Positions 45,475-56,014 of a stretch of DNA of 64,000 bases are shown piece by piece. Every line of letters begins with the position of its first letter. Positions within the stretch are counted from its first letter, which is position 1. Origin of the DNA: Escarpia spicata (lineage: Eukaryota > Annelida > Polychaeta > Sabellida > Siboglinidae); NCBI GenBank assembly GCA_963995525.1, contig OZ023213.1:35591093-35655092 (forward strand), given 5' to 3'. The position numbers and the translations under genes were made by a program. Under the pieces are notes generated by a model, which saw nothing but the letters and a program-made list of their open reading frames with translations, made no database searches and was not told the DNA's origin.

Positions 45475-48435
45475 ACAGTTACATTATTCGTAACGGTTGG
45501 GAAAAATAATAATAAAGAATTAATATATATATATACCATATAAAGGTTTTAGAAGGTAACGATTGCGCATAATAACGGTAGTGGCTATTGTTTAGCAGTC
45601 AACCAGTTCTTCATGGAGGACCTGAAGATTGGGAGGAACTGGGCTTCGGAGGAGTCAGAGGGAAATGAGTTCCACATTATGATGGCAGATGGGAAGAAAG
45701 AATGGAGATAAGTATTTGTCCTTGAGTGGGGCAGTAGGAGTTTGTTTTGCTGACCTCGGGTTTTCCGGGAGGCTGCCTTGAGTAGGCCCGGAGGTGGGTA
45801 TATGTCGACAGGGGCGTGCGTAATTGTGTACGTTGTGCTAGCCTTATCCACTGTTCTCTTGGGTTGCAGGTACTCAAGGTCCAGGTGCTCTGCCATGGGT
45901 GATGCGCTGGCAGTGGGGCTGAAGTTGTGTAGGATGCGGCGGGCTGCGCATCGCTGGACCGTCTCCAGAGTGGTCTGCAGGTGATGCTGCTGGGGATCCC
46001 ATACCGCCGACGCACAATCCACGACTGGTCGGGCTAGACCTTTGAAGCAGTGTGTTTGGACGTTGGTGGAGCATCCTTTCAGATTTATGTTGGCAAACGC
46101 GCTGAGTCCGGTGGCTTTTCTAGCTACAGGTTTGACTTGTTTGCCCCAGTGAAGAACCTCTGTCAATTCGACGCCCACTTGTGACTTTCTCCAGTGTGTG
46201 GTTTTGAAGAATGTAGCTGATCGGGATCCTGGTGTTTTTCTTAGTGACAATCAGCAGATGGCATTCTCCGACATTGAATGACATCTGCCATTTCTGTTCC
46301 CAGACTTCCAGTTTTCACTGGTATTCCTGGAGATCATCCGCATCAGACGGGGTCTTGATCCGGGAATAGAGGGTGGTGTCGTCGACGAATAGTCGTAATC
46401 TGGCCCTGACTCCATCTCCAAGATCGTTGATGTAGACCAGGAACAGAGATGGTCCCAGAACCGATCCTTGCGGTACTCCTGAGATAACAGAGCCAGTGTG
46501 CAAGCTTTCTCCCTCTACTACTACCGGCTGCGTACGGCCGGAGAGAAAGTTCTCGATCCACGCGTTTGTCACCCCTCTGATGCCGCAGTAGTCCAACTTC
46601 ATTAACAGTCTCTTGTGGAGCACATTATCAAAGGCCTTAGAGAAGTCAAGGAATATCGCGTCCGTCTGTTCGCCCCTGTCCAGTTCCGCTGTAAAGTCTT
46701 CTACCGTGAGGATGAGTTGAGTTTCGCAGGAGCGTTTGCTGGGCATCAGTGATGATTTGGTTGTGTTCTAAGTGGCCTGTTATTTCAGATCTCGCGATAT
46801 GCTACAGAAGATTGCAACAGACACAGTTCAAGGAGATGGGCCTATAGTTACTAGCTTGGCTCCTGTCTCCTTTCTTGAACATGGATTGGACAAGGGCATG
46901 TTTCCAGATTGCATGGATCTCGCCTGTGGTTAGTGATCTGCTGAAGAGGACGGTAAAGACTGGGGCAAGTTCCCTAGCAACTTCCTTTAGGAGACGGAAT
47001 GGAATGTTGTCCGGTCCTGCAGCTTTTCTAGGGTTCAGATTGCAGAGTAGTTTGAAGACACCGTTTTCTCCAATGGAGATTTCCGGCATGGTCGGGTGGG
47101 GACTGCTTACCAGTGATGGGATGTTGCCTGTGTTCTCTATGGTGAAAACCGAGCAGAACTGGTAGTTCAATATGTCTGCTTTCATCTTGCCGTCACTGAA
47201 TGTGAGCCCATTCCTTTTGAATGGGGATACTCCCGACAGGTTGTTGGAAGAATCTTCCTCAATAAGGTGACTAACATACCGCTGGTAGCACTGCCTGTTA
47301 ATACGTCGTTGCTTTCTTGATGGCCCTGTATCGCTCCTAGTCCGTCACACTCTCCGTGGATTTTGCCTTCTTCCACGCCCTGTGCTTGCGGCGCGAGATC
47401 TTTTTCAGCTTGCCGTTGATCCAGGGCTGGTGTTTTTTTTACGGAATTTGTCTTTGTAGGAACATGCTGTTCCATCATGGTGGTTAGGTGTTTGTGTCTG
47501 GATGTCACTGCTAAATGCAGCTGACTTCTCCCTGATCGAGGCGAAATCTCCTTTCTTCCAGATGCTGACTTTCCTGACTACTGGTTTGGTCTCGATGCTT
47601 TGATGCGGCTATCGGCTAGGACGATATCATGATCACTCAGACCTGGGATAGTGGTGCTTCTATTTATCAGGTTTGGTCTATTTGTCAGGAAGAGATCAAT
47701 GAGCGCATCGCCTCTGGTTTGTCAGTCATTTGTTGGAGTCCCAGGTCATTAATTTTGTCCAGGAAAGCTAGGCTGGTCCTCTGGGGGTAGGCGTGGGCGG
47801 TTACTGTCTGGTCTTTCCAGTTGATGTCCGGCATGTTGAAATCACCGCCTATCCAAACAACTCCATCTATTGTGATGGCATCGAGGGTCTTGAGGATTTC
47901 CTCCATCTGGTAGTCTGTCGAAGTTGACGGAGTTCTGTAGATTGATCCAGCAATGAGGGGTTCATGTCTTCTTGAAGTCTGTATGTGAGATCTGGTGTGA
48001 GATCAGATCAGGTTTGATCTGACAGCGATGAGAACACCTCCATATCCATCCTCTCTATCCTTGCGGTAGACGTTGTATGTGGGTGGAAATATCTCAGCAC
48101 TATTTATCTGTTCAAATAGCCACGTGTTTGAAACAAAGACAATGTCTGGGTTTGCTTCCATAAGGAGGTGCACAAATTAAGCTCTGATTGACTCAAGTCA
48201 AGGTGCGGATTTTTCGGGTGCCTTGTCCATGCCATTGGCATTCCATTTGAGGTGTTTGGAGAGCCTCAGCCATCCCGTATAATATTCATCACGTTCTGAC
48301 ACCAGTGGCCGCGTACAACATAACAACAGTTGCTCGTGTAGGCTTAACTCATTTTCTAACAGTTGCGTCAGTGTTGAACCTACTCGTAGGATTTCCACGT
48401 TATTAAGTTTGAGCGATAATCGGGTGCAGGTAAGT
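45475..48435 (-). mobile_element. LINE-B (copy 5)
   Basis: Most complete LINE-B in the window. Endonuclease start 48398-48198, central endonuclease 47906-47685, RT finger block 47185-46802, palm 46746-46315 with FVDD, C-terminal block 46250-45585. Frameshifts separate the blocks. Confidence 0.92.
46315..46746 (-). pseudogene. LINE-B reverse-transcriptase palm block (copy 5)
   Basis: 143 residues, motifs as in the other copies, including FVDD. Confidence 0.9.
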
Positions 48436-49390
48436 ACTATGGTCTGGGGGGCGTGCCCTTTGAAATTTGGCTGCGCTATGCCTGAGCTACAGTGGCGTGC
48501 CCTCTAGACCTTTTTAATGTGCGTCTATTATTGAAGTTACGGCGGCGCAGTCGGAACATTTTCAACAGCACTCCCCCCACCACCGTCTTCCGAATCCCGT
48601 TGAACCGACTTAATAGAGAAGCTAAAGTTACACCGGCGCGGCGGCGAAAAATGTCTTACACCATTTGGCTCAGCCCCAGTGAAGGTTTTTGTGCCCCCTA
48701 GACTACTCTTTCAAGACCCGCCCCACCCCACGTCCGTACTTTAAATAATAATTTAATGTGAATCAACTTGACCCATACACTATTTATATCACGTTCCCCA
48801 CTCCATGCAAATGTGTGTTCACACAATTTTAAAACAAAACGGCACGAAAGACCAACATATTATATCCGCCTGTCATGTTTCATTCCGCTGACCGGACATA
48901 TCGACTCGTAATCTGTCCCATCTGCTTTCATCGTGTCGATACAGTACATTGCAGTTTTAAGTATGCCACAAAGAAAAGAAAATACTAAATAAGATTTTAT
49001 TTAATCTCAACAAAAAATACAAAACCGAAAGACGAACATGAATAAGACGTTATTTAATTGACAAGATATCACAAAAATTCTTCATTTTATCCTACTGTCA
49101 ATATATTCTGCATACATGAATCAAGGTATTCTAGCTGTTAATTTTTTATTAATAAAAACTCATTTTTGTAAATAAAATAGCTATATGTCATATTACAACT
49201 GACAAATAAATTACAATCTTGTTGCACGGGTCAACAGAGAAAGCATAAAAGGGTATGTTAACGGCAGATGCTATAAATAATTATTACGATATTTAGATAA
49301 TATTATAACGTATTACAGCTACATTTCATCATTTCAATGGTTTCTCCATAGTACGAGTACAGATATACTTTCTCAAGTTATTAACACAGA
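48436..49390. other. Spacer 3' of zinc-finger gene (copy 5)
   Basis: Equivalent to 106-1050 with the 6-bp insertion shared with copy 4. No gene seen. Confidence 0.6.
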
Positions 49391-49670
49391 TAAATTATTT
49401 TCCAGTCCACACATGTCACATTTGTAGGATTCCTCCCCAATACGCACATAATGATTCTTCAAACTCTTATTACATATAAAATGTGCACCACGTGTTTCAC
49501 ATTTGTAGGGTTTCTCCCCACTGTAAGTTAACATGTTTCTTTAAACTACCATTCTCCATAAACTGTGCAATACAGATGTCACACTTCTAGGGTTTCTCCC
49601 CAGCGTGAATTCGCAGATGTTTCTTTAAACTACTACTACCTGTAAACTGTGCACCACAGATGTCACACTT
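49390..49670 (-). pseudogene. Decayed 3' fingers with duplicated terminal finger (copy 5)
   Basis: After the TAG at about 49671 one more finger with the GSSK helix follows, again ended by the same TAG about 84 bp on. One 28-codon unit carrying the TAG has therefore been duplicated. The older remnants follow. Confidence 0.8.
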
Positions 49671-50645
49671 CTAGGGTTTCTCCCCAGCGTGAATTCGCAG
49701 ATGTTTCTTTAAACTACTACTACCTGTAAACTGTGCTCCACAGATGTCACATTTGTAGGGTTTCTCCCCAGTGTGAGTTCGCAGATGTTTCTTTAAAGTA
49801 CCACTATCTGCAAACTGTGCACCACAGATGTCACATTTGTAGGGTTTCTCCCCAGAGTGAATTCGCAAATGTCTCTTTAACTGACCACTCACTGTAAACT
49901 GTGCACCACAGATGTCACATTTGTAGGGTTTCTCCCCAGTGTGAATTCGCAAATGTATCTTTAAATGACCACTCACTGTAAACTGTGCATCACAGATGTC
50001 ACATTTGTAGGGTTTCTCCCCAGTGTGAGTACGCAGGTGATTCTTTAAACTACCACTCCATGTAAACTGTGCACCACACGTGTCACATTTGTAGGGTTTC
50101 TCCCCAGAGTGAATTCGCAAATGTCTCTTTAAGTGACCACTCACTGAAAACTGTGCTCCACAGATGTCACATTTGTAGGGTTTCTCCCCAGTGTGAATTC
50201 GCAGATGTTTCTTTAACGGACCACTTTCTGTAAACTGTGCACCACAGATATCACATTTGTAGGGTTTCTCCCCAGTGTGACTACGCACATGTACTTTTAA
50301 ATGATCGCTCCGTAAAAAACGTTTTCCACAAGTATCACATATGTAGGGTTTTTCACCAGTATGATTACGCACATGAACCTCTAAGTTACCAGTCGTTGAA
50401 AACCGTTTACTACAAGTATCACATTTGAACGGTTTCTCACCAGTGTGACTACGCATGTGTACTGTTAGGCACCTTCCATTTATAAACTGTTTTCCGCAAG
50501 TCTCGCATTTGTGCGGTTTCTCCCCAGTGTGAATACGCACATGTGCCTTTAAAGAACTGTTACTTCTAAACTGGGTTCCACAGGTATCACATTTGAAGGG
50601 TTTTTCACCAGTATGGATACGTATATGTACGGTAAATTCACGCAT
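49671..50645 (-). pseudogene. C2H2 zinc-finger gene, 11 fingers, nonsense in finger 1 (array copy 5)
   Basis: A frame of 324 codons starts at an internal Met and covers the end of finger 1 plus 11 full fingers. Upstream, the normal start and first half of finger 1 are still present (ATG at about 50729), but AAA has become TAA within the T-rich stretch at about 50650. Quartets from finger 6: EGPK, VGHR, WGSN, VGHI, VGQR, DGTK, GSSK. The WGSN and DGTK helices and the VGHI finger (shared with copy 4) are not in copies 1-3. It could still give a truncated protein from the internal Met; I call it a likely pseudogene. Confidence 0.75.
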
Positions 50646-50708
50646 TTAAAAAAATCCCTTACCACATGTGTCACATTTGAATCGTTTCTCAGTAGTATGA
50701 GTGTGCAT

Positions 50709-50940
50709 ATTCGCATCCATGTACTACTATTGGTAATTTACACTGTATATTAAACGAATCACGAATCTTTGATGAATCTGTCCATATGCAAGTGCCTTCA
50801 CATGAACACTGTGTTCCACAGGGTTCACAACTAAAGAACCTGTCGTGATTATACGAGTCCACTTGCTTAACTCTAAAAGGCCAATGTACCATCATTTAAG
50901 AAGTGTGCGCCACAGTTGTCATACTATAGACGTTACACAC
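50709..50940 (-). pseudogene. Original start and degenerate upstream fingers (copy 5)
   Basis: Contains the ancestral ATG region and the same out-of-frame SCEPCGTQCSCEG remnant as in the other copies. Confidence 0.55.
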
Positions 50941-51639
50941 CAGGTTGAGAGCACATGTGTAACTTTAATTGACCAGTCCTTAGAACTGTGACTTGTGGAC
51001 ACCAGTAGAATCGCATTGGAATAGTTCTACCATGTCACAGTCTCCTTAAGAAACTGTTCTTTCAAAATCGTGTCGAACCAGTGCCACAAACTTTCTCTTG
51101 TGTCTGAAGGCAAAGTCACTGGCTTCGCTCATGTCCTACGATGTGTCTGTCCTTTGTCTTTTTCTCCCAACAGATGTCACTATCTCCAGAGTGGTGAAAC
51201 TGACCGAACGTGTCAGATGTTGTTGTCAAAGTGAATGCATGTTCGTAGTTTCAACACTTCATTGCAGACACGTCTGTCACAAATGTCAGATGATGTGACT
51301 GTCATCTGAAACAACATCAAAGCCATATGCAGTGATGTTACCACTACGCAAGTAAGAGGCTGCAATTAATAGACATTCAAATTTGTTTAGTACTATCTAT
51401 GACTGTTGGGTCGTATTGCTACCACATCACTAATTAATACCTATCAGTAGTCTACACTGGTACTGTAACTTACGTACAACTCTACTGACTAGGTAGTAAT
51501 CGTCTACAGTATCTCTATAATTATTATAAAAAAAACTAATGATCTGGAAACAGGCAATTGTCGAATTTTTTTGGTTGTTATAACTTCTAAAAATGTACAT
51601 CAACATGATTCACGGAACGTGCGTTATCACCCCTCTCAA
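50941..51639. other. Spacer 5' of zinc-finger gene, with ~200-bp deletion (copy 5)
   Basis: Collinear with 2691-3589, except that GTTTAG joins directly to TACTATCTATGACTG at about 51390. That removes about 200 bp, including the ~50-bp intra-unit repeat. No gene recognised. Confidence 0.6.
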
Positions 51640-51657
51640 CCCCCCCCCCCCCCCCCC
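51640..51657. repeat. Poly-C tract, 18 C
   Basis: Uninterrupted C run. Confidence 0.9.
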
Positions 51658-51900
51658 ATCAAATTACGGAGCCTCCCACCAACTTACCAAGCAATAAACG
51701 GCGATCGATCATGCACGACCAAAATGTATGTAGTGTTGGTAACCAAGCAGGCTGTTGGTGGCACGTAGGAGGTATGTGTGTGCAGCTCGCCTAATTTCAG
51801 ATATGTTCTTCACATTGGAATAACAAAATTCGAAACTTTAATCATCGTTTGTGGCAACTTTACGGTTCCATTCGCTACAGTGCAAATACTAAATACTAGT

Positions 51901-52242
51901 CCGGAAGATCGGATAAAATGCTTAAATTATGTAACTCCTGGGTAAAATGCAGACTCAATTTTTTTAATAATGCACACACAAACCATAGATATACCATCAA
52001 CGGCAAAACTATCTACCAACATATTATACTACATGGTCGTGCGTGGTCGTTCGTTAACTTCGTGGTCGTGCGCCTTTTAGAAATTTAGTCAAACCCCCGG
52101 AAGTTCGGATCAAAATGCCTAAATTGTGTAACTCTTGGGTGAAATACAGACTAAAAATGTTTAATTATGCACGCACAAACCATATATGTACCACCAACCT
52201 CCAAATTATCTACCAACACATTATATTACATGGTCGTGTGCC
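51901..52242. repeat. 189-bp tandem repeat pair (copy 5)
   Basis: Copies start at 51901 and 52097. The spacing is 196 because of a small insertion near 52080. Confidence 0.85.
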
Positions 52243-52561
52243 TATTATAAGTAAAACCCCCAAGCACGTCATGAACTTGATAAAGGATGAGCGATAATTC
52301 GGTGCATTGTAATCTACTACAATTTTGCCAACCTCCTAACCAGATACGAAGATCTAACTAGTCTTATATGTTATGATTTGCGTTTGGTAATTGTGAAGGT
52401 GCTAATTTAGACTTTACAAGTAATTAGATACTTTGCAAACTCGAGCAATCTTTATTCTTACACGATCGACTTCACCTTCTGAAGTTCTGTTTGCACCTTC
52501 GTGGTTGAGGCTCGTTTGTCCAGACTCCGGGAAGTGGCGCCACTTTAACTACGTTTTAGTT

Positions 52562-53147
52562 GACGGTGTCGCGCTTACATTTATCCGGGCGTTAAATAAT
52601 ATCTGGGTGACGTTTCTGCGCGTGCGCGTATCTAAGGGAATATATTTAGCACCAGCTACGACTGTCGCGTTTTCATTTATCCGGGCATTATGTATGTGTA
52701 TATGTATATATATAATTACATATATGTTTTTATATTTACATAAATAATAACATCTTTGCTTCCCACAGACAAACAATTTCTGTCATAAAACAGTTTCCTC
52801 TCCACGCACACGTCACGTGACTTACTCTTATACTTGGTCACAAATCTGAAACAGCAAATTATATTTATGTACTCTAACTATAACGCTCCTATTATGATAA
52901 CAAACGAAACACATTTAACTACTGGATATTATTTATCACTACGTGATCTACTGGTGCCAAATATTATGCCTTACATATGCACATAAACATCACCAGGATA
53001 AAATTTAACGCTCGGATAAATGTTTACATTTATCCGGGCGTTAAATTATATCCGGGTGACGTTTCTGCGCGTGCGCGTATCTAGGGAAATGTATTTAGCA
53101 CCAGGTACGACTGTCGCGTTTTCATTTATTTGGGCGTTATGTATGTT

Positions 53148-53178
<31 letters not shown>

Positions 53179-53480
53179 GTATATATATATACATAAATTA
53201 TAAAATGTTTGCTTCCCATAGACATAGACCATTTCTGTCGTAAAACAGTTTCCTCACCACGCACACGTCACGTGACTTACTCTTATACTTGATCACAAAT
53301 CTGAAATAGCAAATTATAATTATAACGCTCGTATTACGACAACAAACGAAACATATTTAATTACTGTATATTATTTATCACTATGTGATCTACTAGTGCC
53401 AAATATTGTGCCTTACATATGCACATAAACATCACCCGGATAGAATTTAACGCCCGGATAAATGTAAGCGCGACAACGTC
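52562..53480. mobile_element. Intact TIR element, two head-to-tail bodies
   Basis: Outer inverted repeats of about 35 bp: the left starts GACGGTGTCGCGCTTACATT, and the right (53445-53480) is its complement with few mismatches. The inside consists of two related bodies in the same orientation, 52575-53023 and 53024-53467, each with its own ends. The central join reads as a near-palindrome (GGATAAATGT then TTACATTTATCC). No transposase ORF, so it is a MITE-like non-autonomous element. The array boundary at 52827 lies within the first body. Superfamily not assigned; no clear target duplication. Confidence 0.85.
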
Positions 53481-54573
53481 TGTGCGGGGTGGATTTGTGT
53501 GTAGCTGTGTGAAATTAAGGGGGATGGGGATATAATCCCATTAGTTAAGCCTCAGTTTGGACATTTTTAATGAAAATAAATCAATCGTGTTGCACCATGG
53601 TAATTCAACAGTGTATTTTGTGTACTTTTCAGGTAATTAAACACATATGAAGACCTTATCAGTGACCCTAATGACACTTCAGCACAGCCACTGGTGCGAG
53701 ACACCATAATGTGGACTGCTATGTGATATTGTCTACTGGCTCTGCCTTCTGGCCAATCAGGCAAGTGCTATTGTATTCTGGGTGTCTGCTAATTAGGCTG
53801 TGTAATAATAATTTCACACCCTAAGGTGATTTTTTTTGATATTTTTACCTTTGTAAATAGGGCACAAGGCCAAACAATCAATATAAATTGGAAGTTATCA
53901 TAATAACTGGCTGAACTGAATATTCTTATCAAGCACATATTGGAATTTCTTGAAAAATGTGTTAGGACTTCATACGTACCACACGAGAATGAGTGTGCAG
54001 TGTAGAGATATGCCAGATTAGAAATTGTCGGACAGTGAAATGCTTACTCACACGGTGCCCTGTCAAGTAGAGTGGCGCTTTTGACATGTGTATAACAAAC
54101 AAACACGTGAATAAATTACAAAAAAAGTCACGCATTGTATGAGGTAGGACAGCCTATAAAATGTGTTAGTTTCAACATTTTTCTCCAAAATTGCCTTGCC
54201 TTCTTGAGGTTATGTTATAGTTAGATTTCCTGAAGAAGAAGAAAAATGCAGTCTATTTTTGAGAAATAATTTAAAAAAAAATTCACATGCTGTGACATAA
54301 GTACATTTGATCAGGGAGATTTTCATGTGTGATTGCAGAAGGTGTTGACTGTAAAAAGGTGGATTTCTAGATGATTTGAATAAGCGGAAGGATATTTGGC
54401 AGCAATTTGTCTGATGTTTTTTCAAAAATCACAAGGCCATATTGAACTTATGAGGTATCTTTAATTTCACCTTCCTAAGATATCTACTCGAGATAATTGC
54501 GATGTTTGGTCGTGACCCAGGGCCTGCCTTGCAGACAATAAGTGGCGCCCTTGTCGATTACAATCCGTATCTG
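53481..54573. other. Single-copy spacer
   Basis: No gene recognised. Short frames (53567-53764, 54210-54425) show no known motif. Confidence 0.6.
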
Positions 54574-54581
54574 TGACGTCA
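54574..54581. promoter_or_regulatory. CRE palindrome TGACGTCA
   Basis: Perfect 8-bp CREB/ATF consensus, 14 bp before the ATG of the ballast-domain gene. The match is direct; regulatory use is inference. Confidence 0.45.
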
Positions 54582-54595
54582 CACCAGGTATAACA

Positions 54596-54832
54596 ATGGA
54601 GGACGTATCCAGTGATTTATTTGGTGAGAGCCATTATTTTTTCGATGAAACTGATAATGATGATGATAATAATGAAAACATAGCAGATATAACTGACGAA
54701 GATAAAGAAGGTGTTTAACCATATATGTTTGAAGGAGGCAGATGAGACGAATGAGGAGGTTGTTTCGACAAACGAAGTCGAGGGGGCAGTCGGCGGTGTC
54801 ACCGGCACTGATCGCCTTGTTGATTTGTCTTG
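54596..54832 (+). CDS. Ballast-domain gene exon 1 (frame broken)
   Basis: The ATG has A at -3 and G at +4. The first frame gives 40 residues with an acidic tract (DETDNDDDNNENIADITDED) then TAA. A different frame, open from 54693, gives EADETNEEVVSTNEVEGAVG and ends LVDLS plus TG at the GTAACG donor (54833). One inserted or lost base would join them. The acidic tail before the Trp-Cys motif is typical of this family. Confidence 0.55.
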
Positions 54833-56014
54833 GTAACGACACAATTGTAATATTTATTTTAGTAACCTGGTTCAATGAGTGAAAATGTGTTATTGCTGTA
54901 GAAAAGAAGAATAACGGACATGGGGCTTGTCGGGGGAGGGACGCTTTGCAAGCTGATTGTGAGCCATCTCCCTTACTTAGCCTTAGGGGTTAGGCCCTTC
55001 ATGATCCGAGGGATCCTGAACGAACCCCCCCCCTTTTCCGGGTTCCGCTGTTGACATGACAATTTTGGATAGCAACCCCTCCCCCCCCCCCACACACACA
55101 CTTGCCAATTTTAAGGAGCCAATCGCGAGACATGCTTTGGGTATTTTTTATCACGCCTGACCTGTTACGCCGCCCCCTCCCCTCCCTCTTACGCATGTTC
55201 CGGTATTTCTATGGCAGTGATGTGAGCACACTTCCGTACTTTTGATCAAGACCTAGGGGACATATCATAATTTACGTTCGACTGGGGCATTTAGTCATTT
55301 ACACGGCTAGCGCATTTAAACAAGAAATACAGCGGCCCAATGATATATATATATTTAATTTCTTATAATTGGACAGGTGTCAGTGTGTTTTCACGACGAC
55401 GGCTTCAGAGGGTCGATGTTGCACAGAGTTACCCCAAATACGCGGCAAACTCACGGAGCTGGAAGACGCGGGTTGCACAGAGATACCCAGGTTCATCACA
55501 GATCATCCAGGGTTCAGCAGCGTCTGTACAGATATATGGGTGCTGCAGGCGGCCTACCTGGCTTACATGCAATGGCACGGCGACAGGAACGTCACACAAC
55601 AAGAGCAAGTAATGATGCACCCAGTACATGGATATAGCAGAGTGACTGAGCTGATGGACACAAGCATTTGAGTGAGCTCTCTCCACGTACCTAATAAAAA
55701 GACATTAACGTTTGAATTATTCATGTGCGCTCATCAAACACAATACGAGCAAAATGTCATTTTTCAATTTTACTGTGTATTACCATGGATTATTTAATGC
55801 ATTTCATATATCACTTATGAGGTCGTTTTTATTGTATTTTCAGACGAAATATCAATATACTGGCTACAAACAGTTTGTGCGGTGGTGCTGGGGATTCCTC
55901 GGCACACAAGTTACAATGCCAGCATGCGAAGTTAGATATATAAGGGACGCTTTTCCCACGGACACATATCGTGGTGTTGCGTTGTCCCCAATTAGTCGAG
56001 CCCCGAAGGGGTAA
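54596..56014 (+). CDS. P2X7 ballast-domain-like protein (three exons)
   Basis: Spliced gene. The coding parts resemble the cytosolic ballast domain at the C terminus of the vertebrate P2X7 receptor, which also occurs in invertebrates as a stand-alone protein after an acidic N-terminal tail. Exon 1 gives MEDVSSDLFGE and an Asp/Asn/Glu-rich stretch, later TGTDRLVDLS. Exon 2 supplies WCQC, RCC, ITDHPGFSSVC and WVLQAAYLAY. Exon 3 supplies GYKQFVRWCWGFLG and MPACEVRYIRDAFPT. The Cys pairs are those expected for metal binding in this fold. No transmembrane segments, so it is not an ion channel. Splice sites are GT-AG and phases match at both joins. The problem lies in exon 1, where the ATG frame stops at 54716-54718 and the second half is in another frame. 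Either it is a pseudogene, a sequence error is present, or the true start is elsewhere. Confidence 0.8.
55377..55608 (+). CDS. Ballast-domain gene exon 2
   Basis: Acceptor TTGGACAG before 55377; the first G completes a Trp codon split by intron 1 (54833-55376). Encodes CQC, GRCC, the HPGF motif, FSSVC and WVLQAAYLAYMQWHG. Donor CAA/GTAATG at 55609. Confidence 0.85.
55844..56014 (+). CDS. Ballast-domain gene exon 3 (terminal)
   Basis: Acceptor TATTTTCAG before 55844, phase 0 with exon 2 across a 235-bp intron. Encodes YTGYKQFVRWCWGFLG, PACEVRYIRDAFPTD and TYRGV, then a stop at 56012-56014. Confidence 0.88.
   Translation, partial: TKYQYTGYKQFVRWCWGFLGTQVTMPACEVRYIRDAFPTDTYRGVALSPISRAPKG

Larger units (their letters stand above)
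1..52827. repeat. Tandem megasatellite of ~11-12.5 kb zinc-finger/LINE units
   Basis: The opening bases at position 1 recur at 12554, 23185, 35877 and 48327, and everything between is collinear and nearly identical. Similarity between copies ends at 52827, inside a TIR element that is whole only in the last copy, so natural unit starts are 4765, 17133, 28007 and 40490 (lengths 12368, 10874, 12483 and 12338). The copies differ by scattered substitutions and a few indels: a 1.8-kb deletion in the second, a 25-bp duplication and an extra ~250-bp repeat in the third, the same ~250-bp repeat in the fourth, and a ~200-bp deletion in the last. The array has no left end in the window. Tandem order by unequal exchange is inference; the repetition itself is direct observation. 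Confidence 0.97.
40490..52827. repeat. Array copy 5 (complete, last in array)
   Basis: Final unit. Its zinc-finger gene has a nonsense codon in finger 1 and a duplicated terminal finger. It lacks about 200 bp near 51390 and keeps only a chimeric single copy of the ~250-bp block. It ends inside the intact TIR element that continues to 53480. Confidence 0.9.

Noticed and set aside
53481..54573. Upstream exons of the ballast-domain gene
   Set aside because: No acidic or cysteine-containing frame with splice sites was found here; the ATG at 54596 is adequate.
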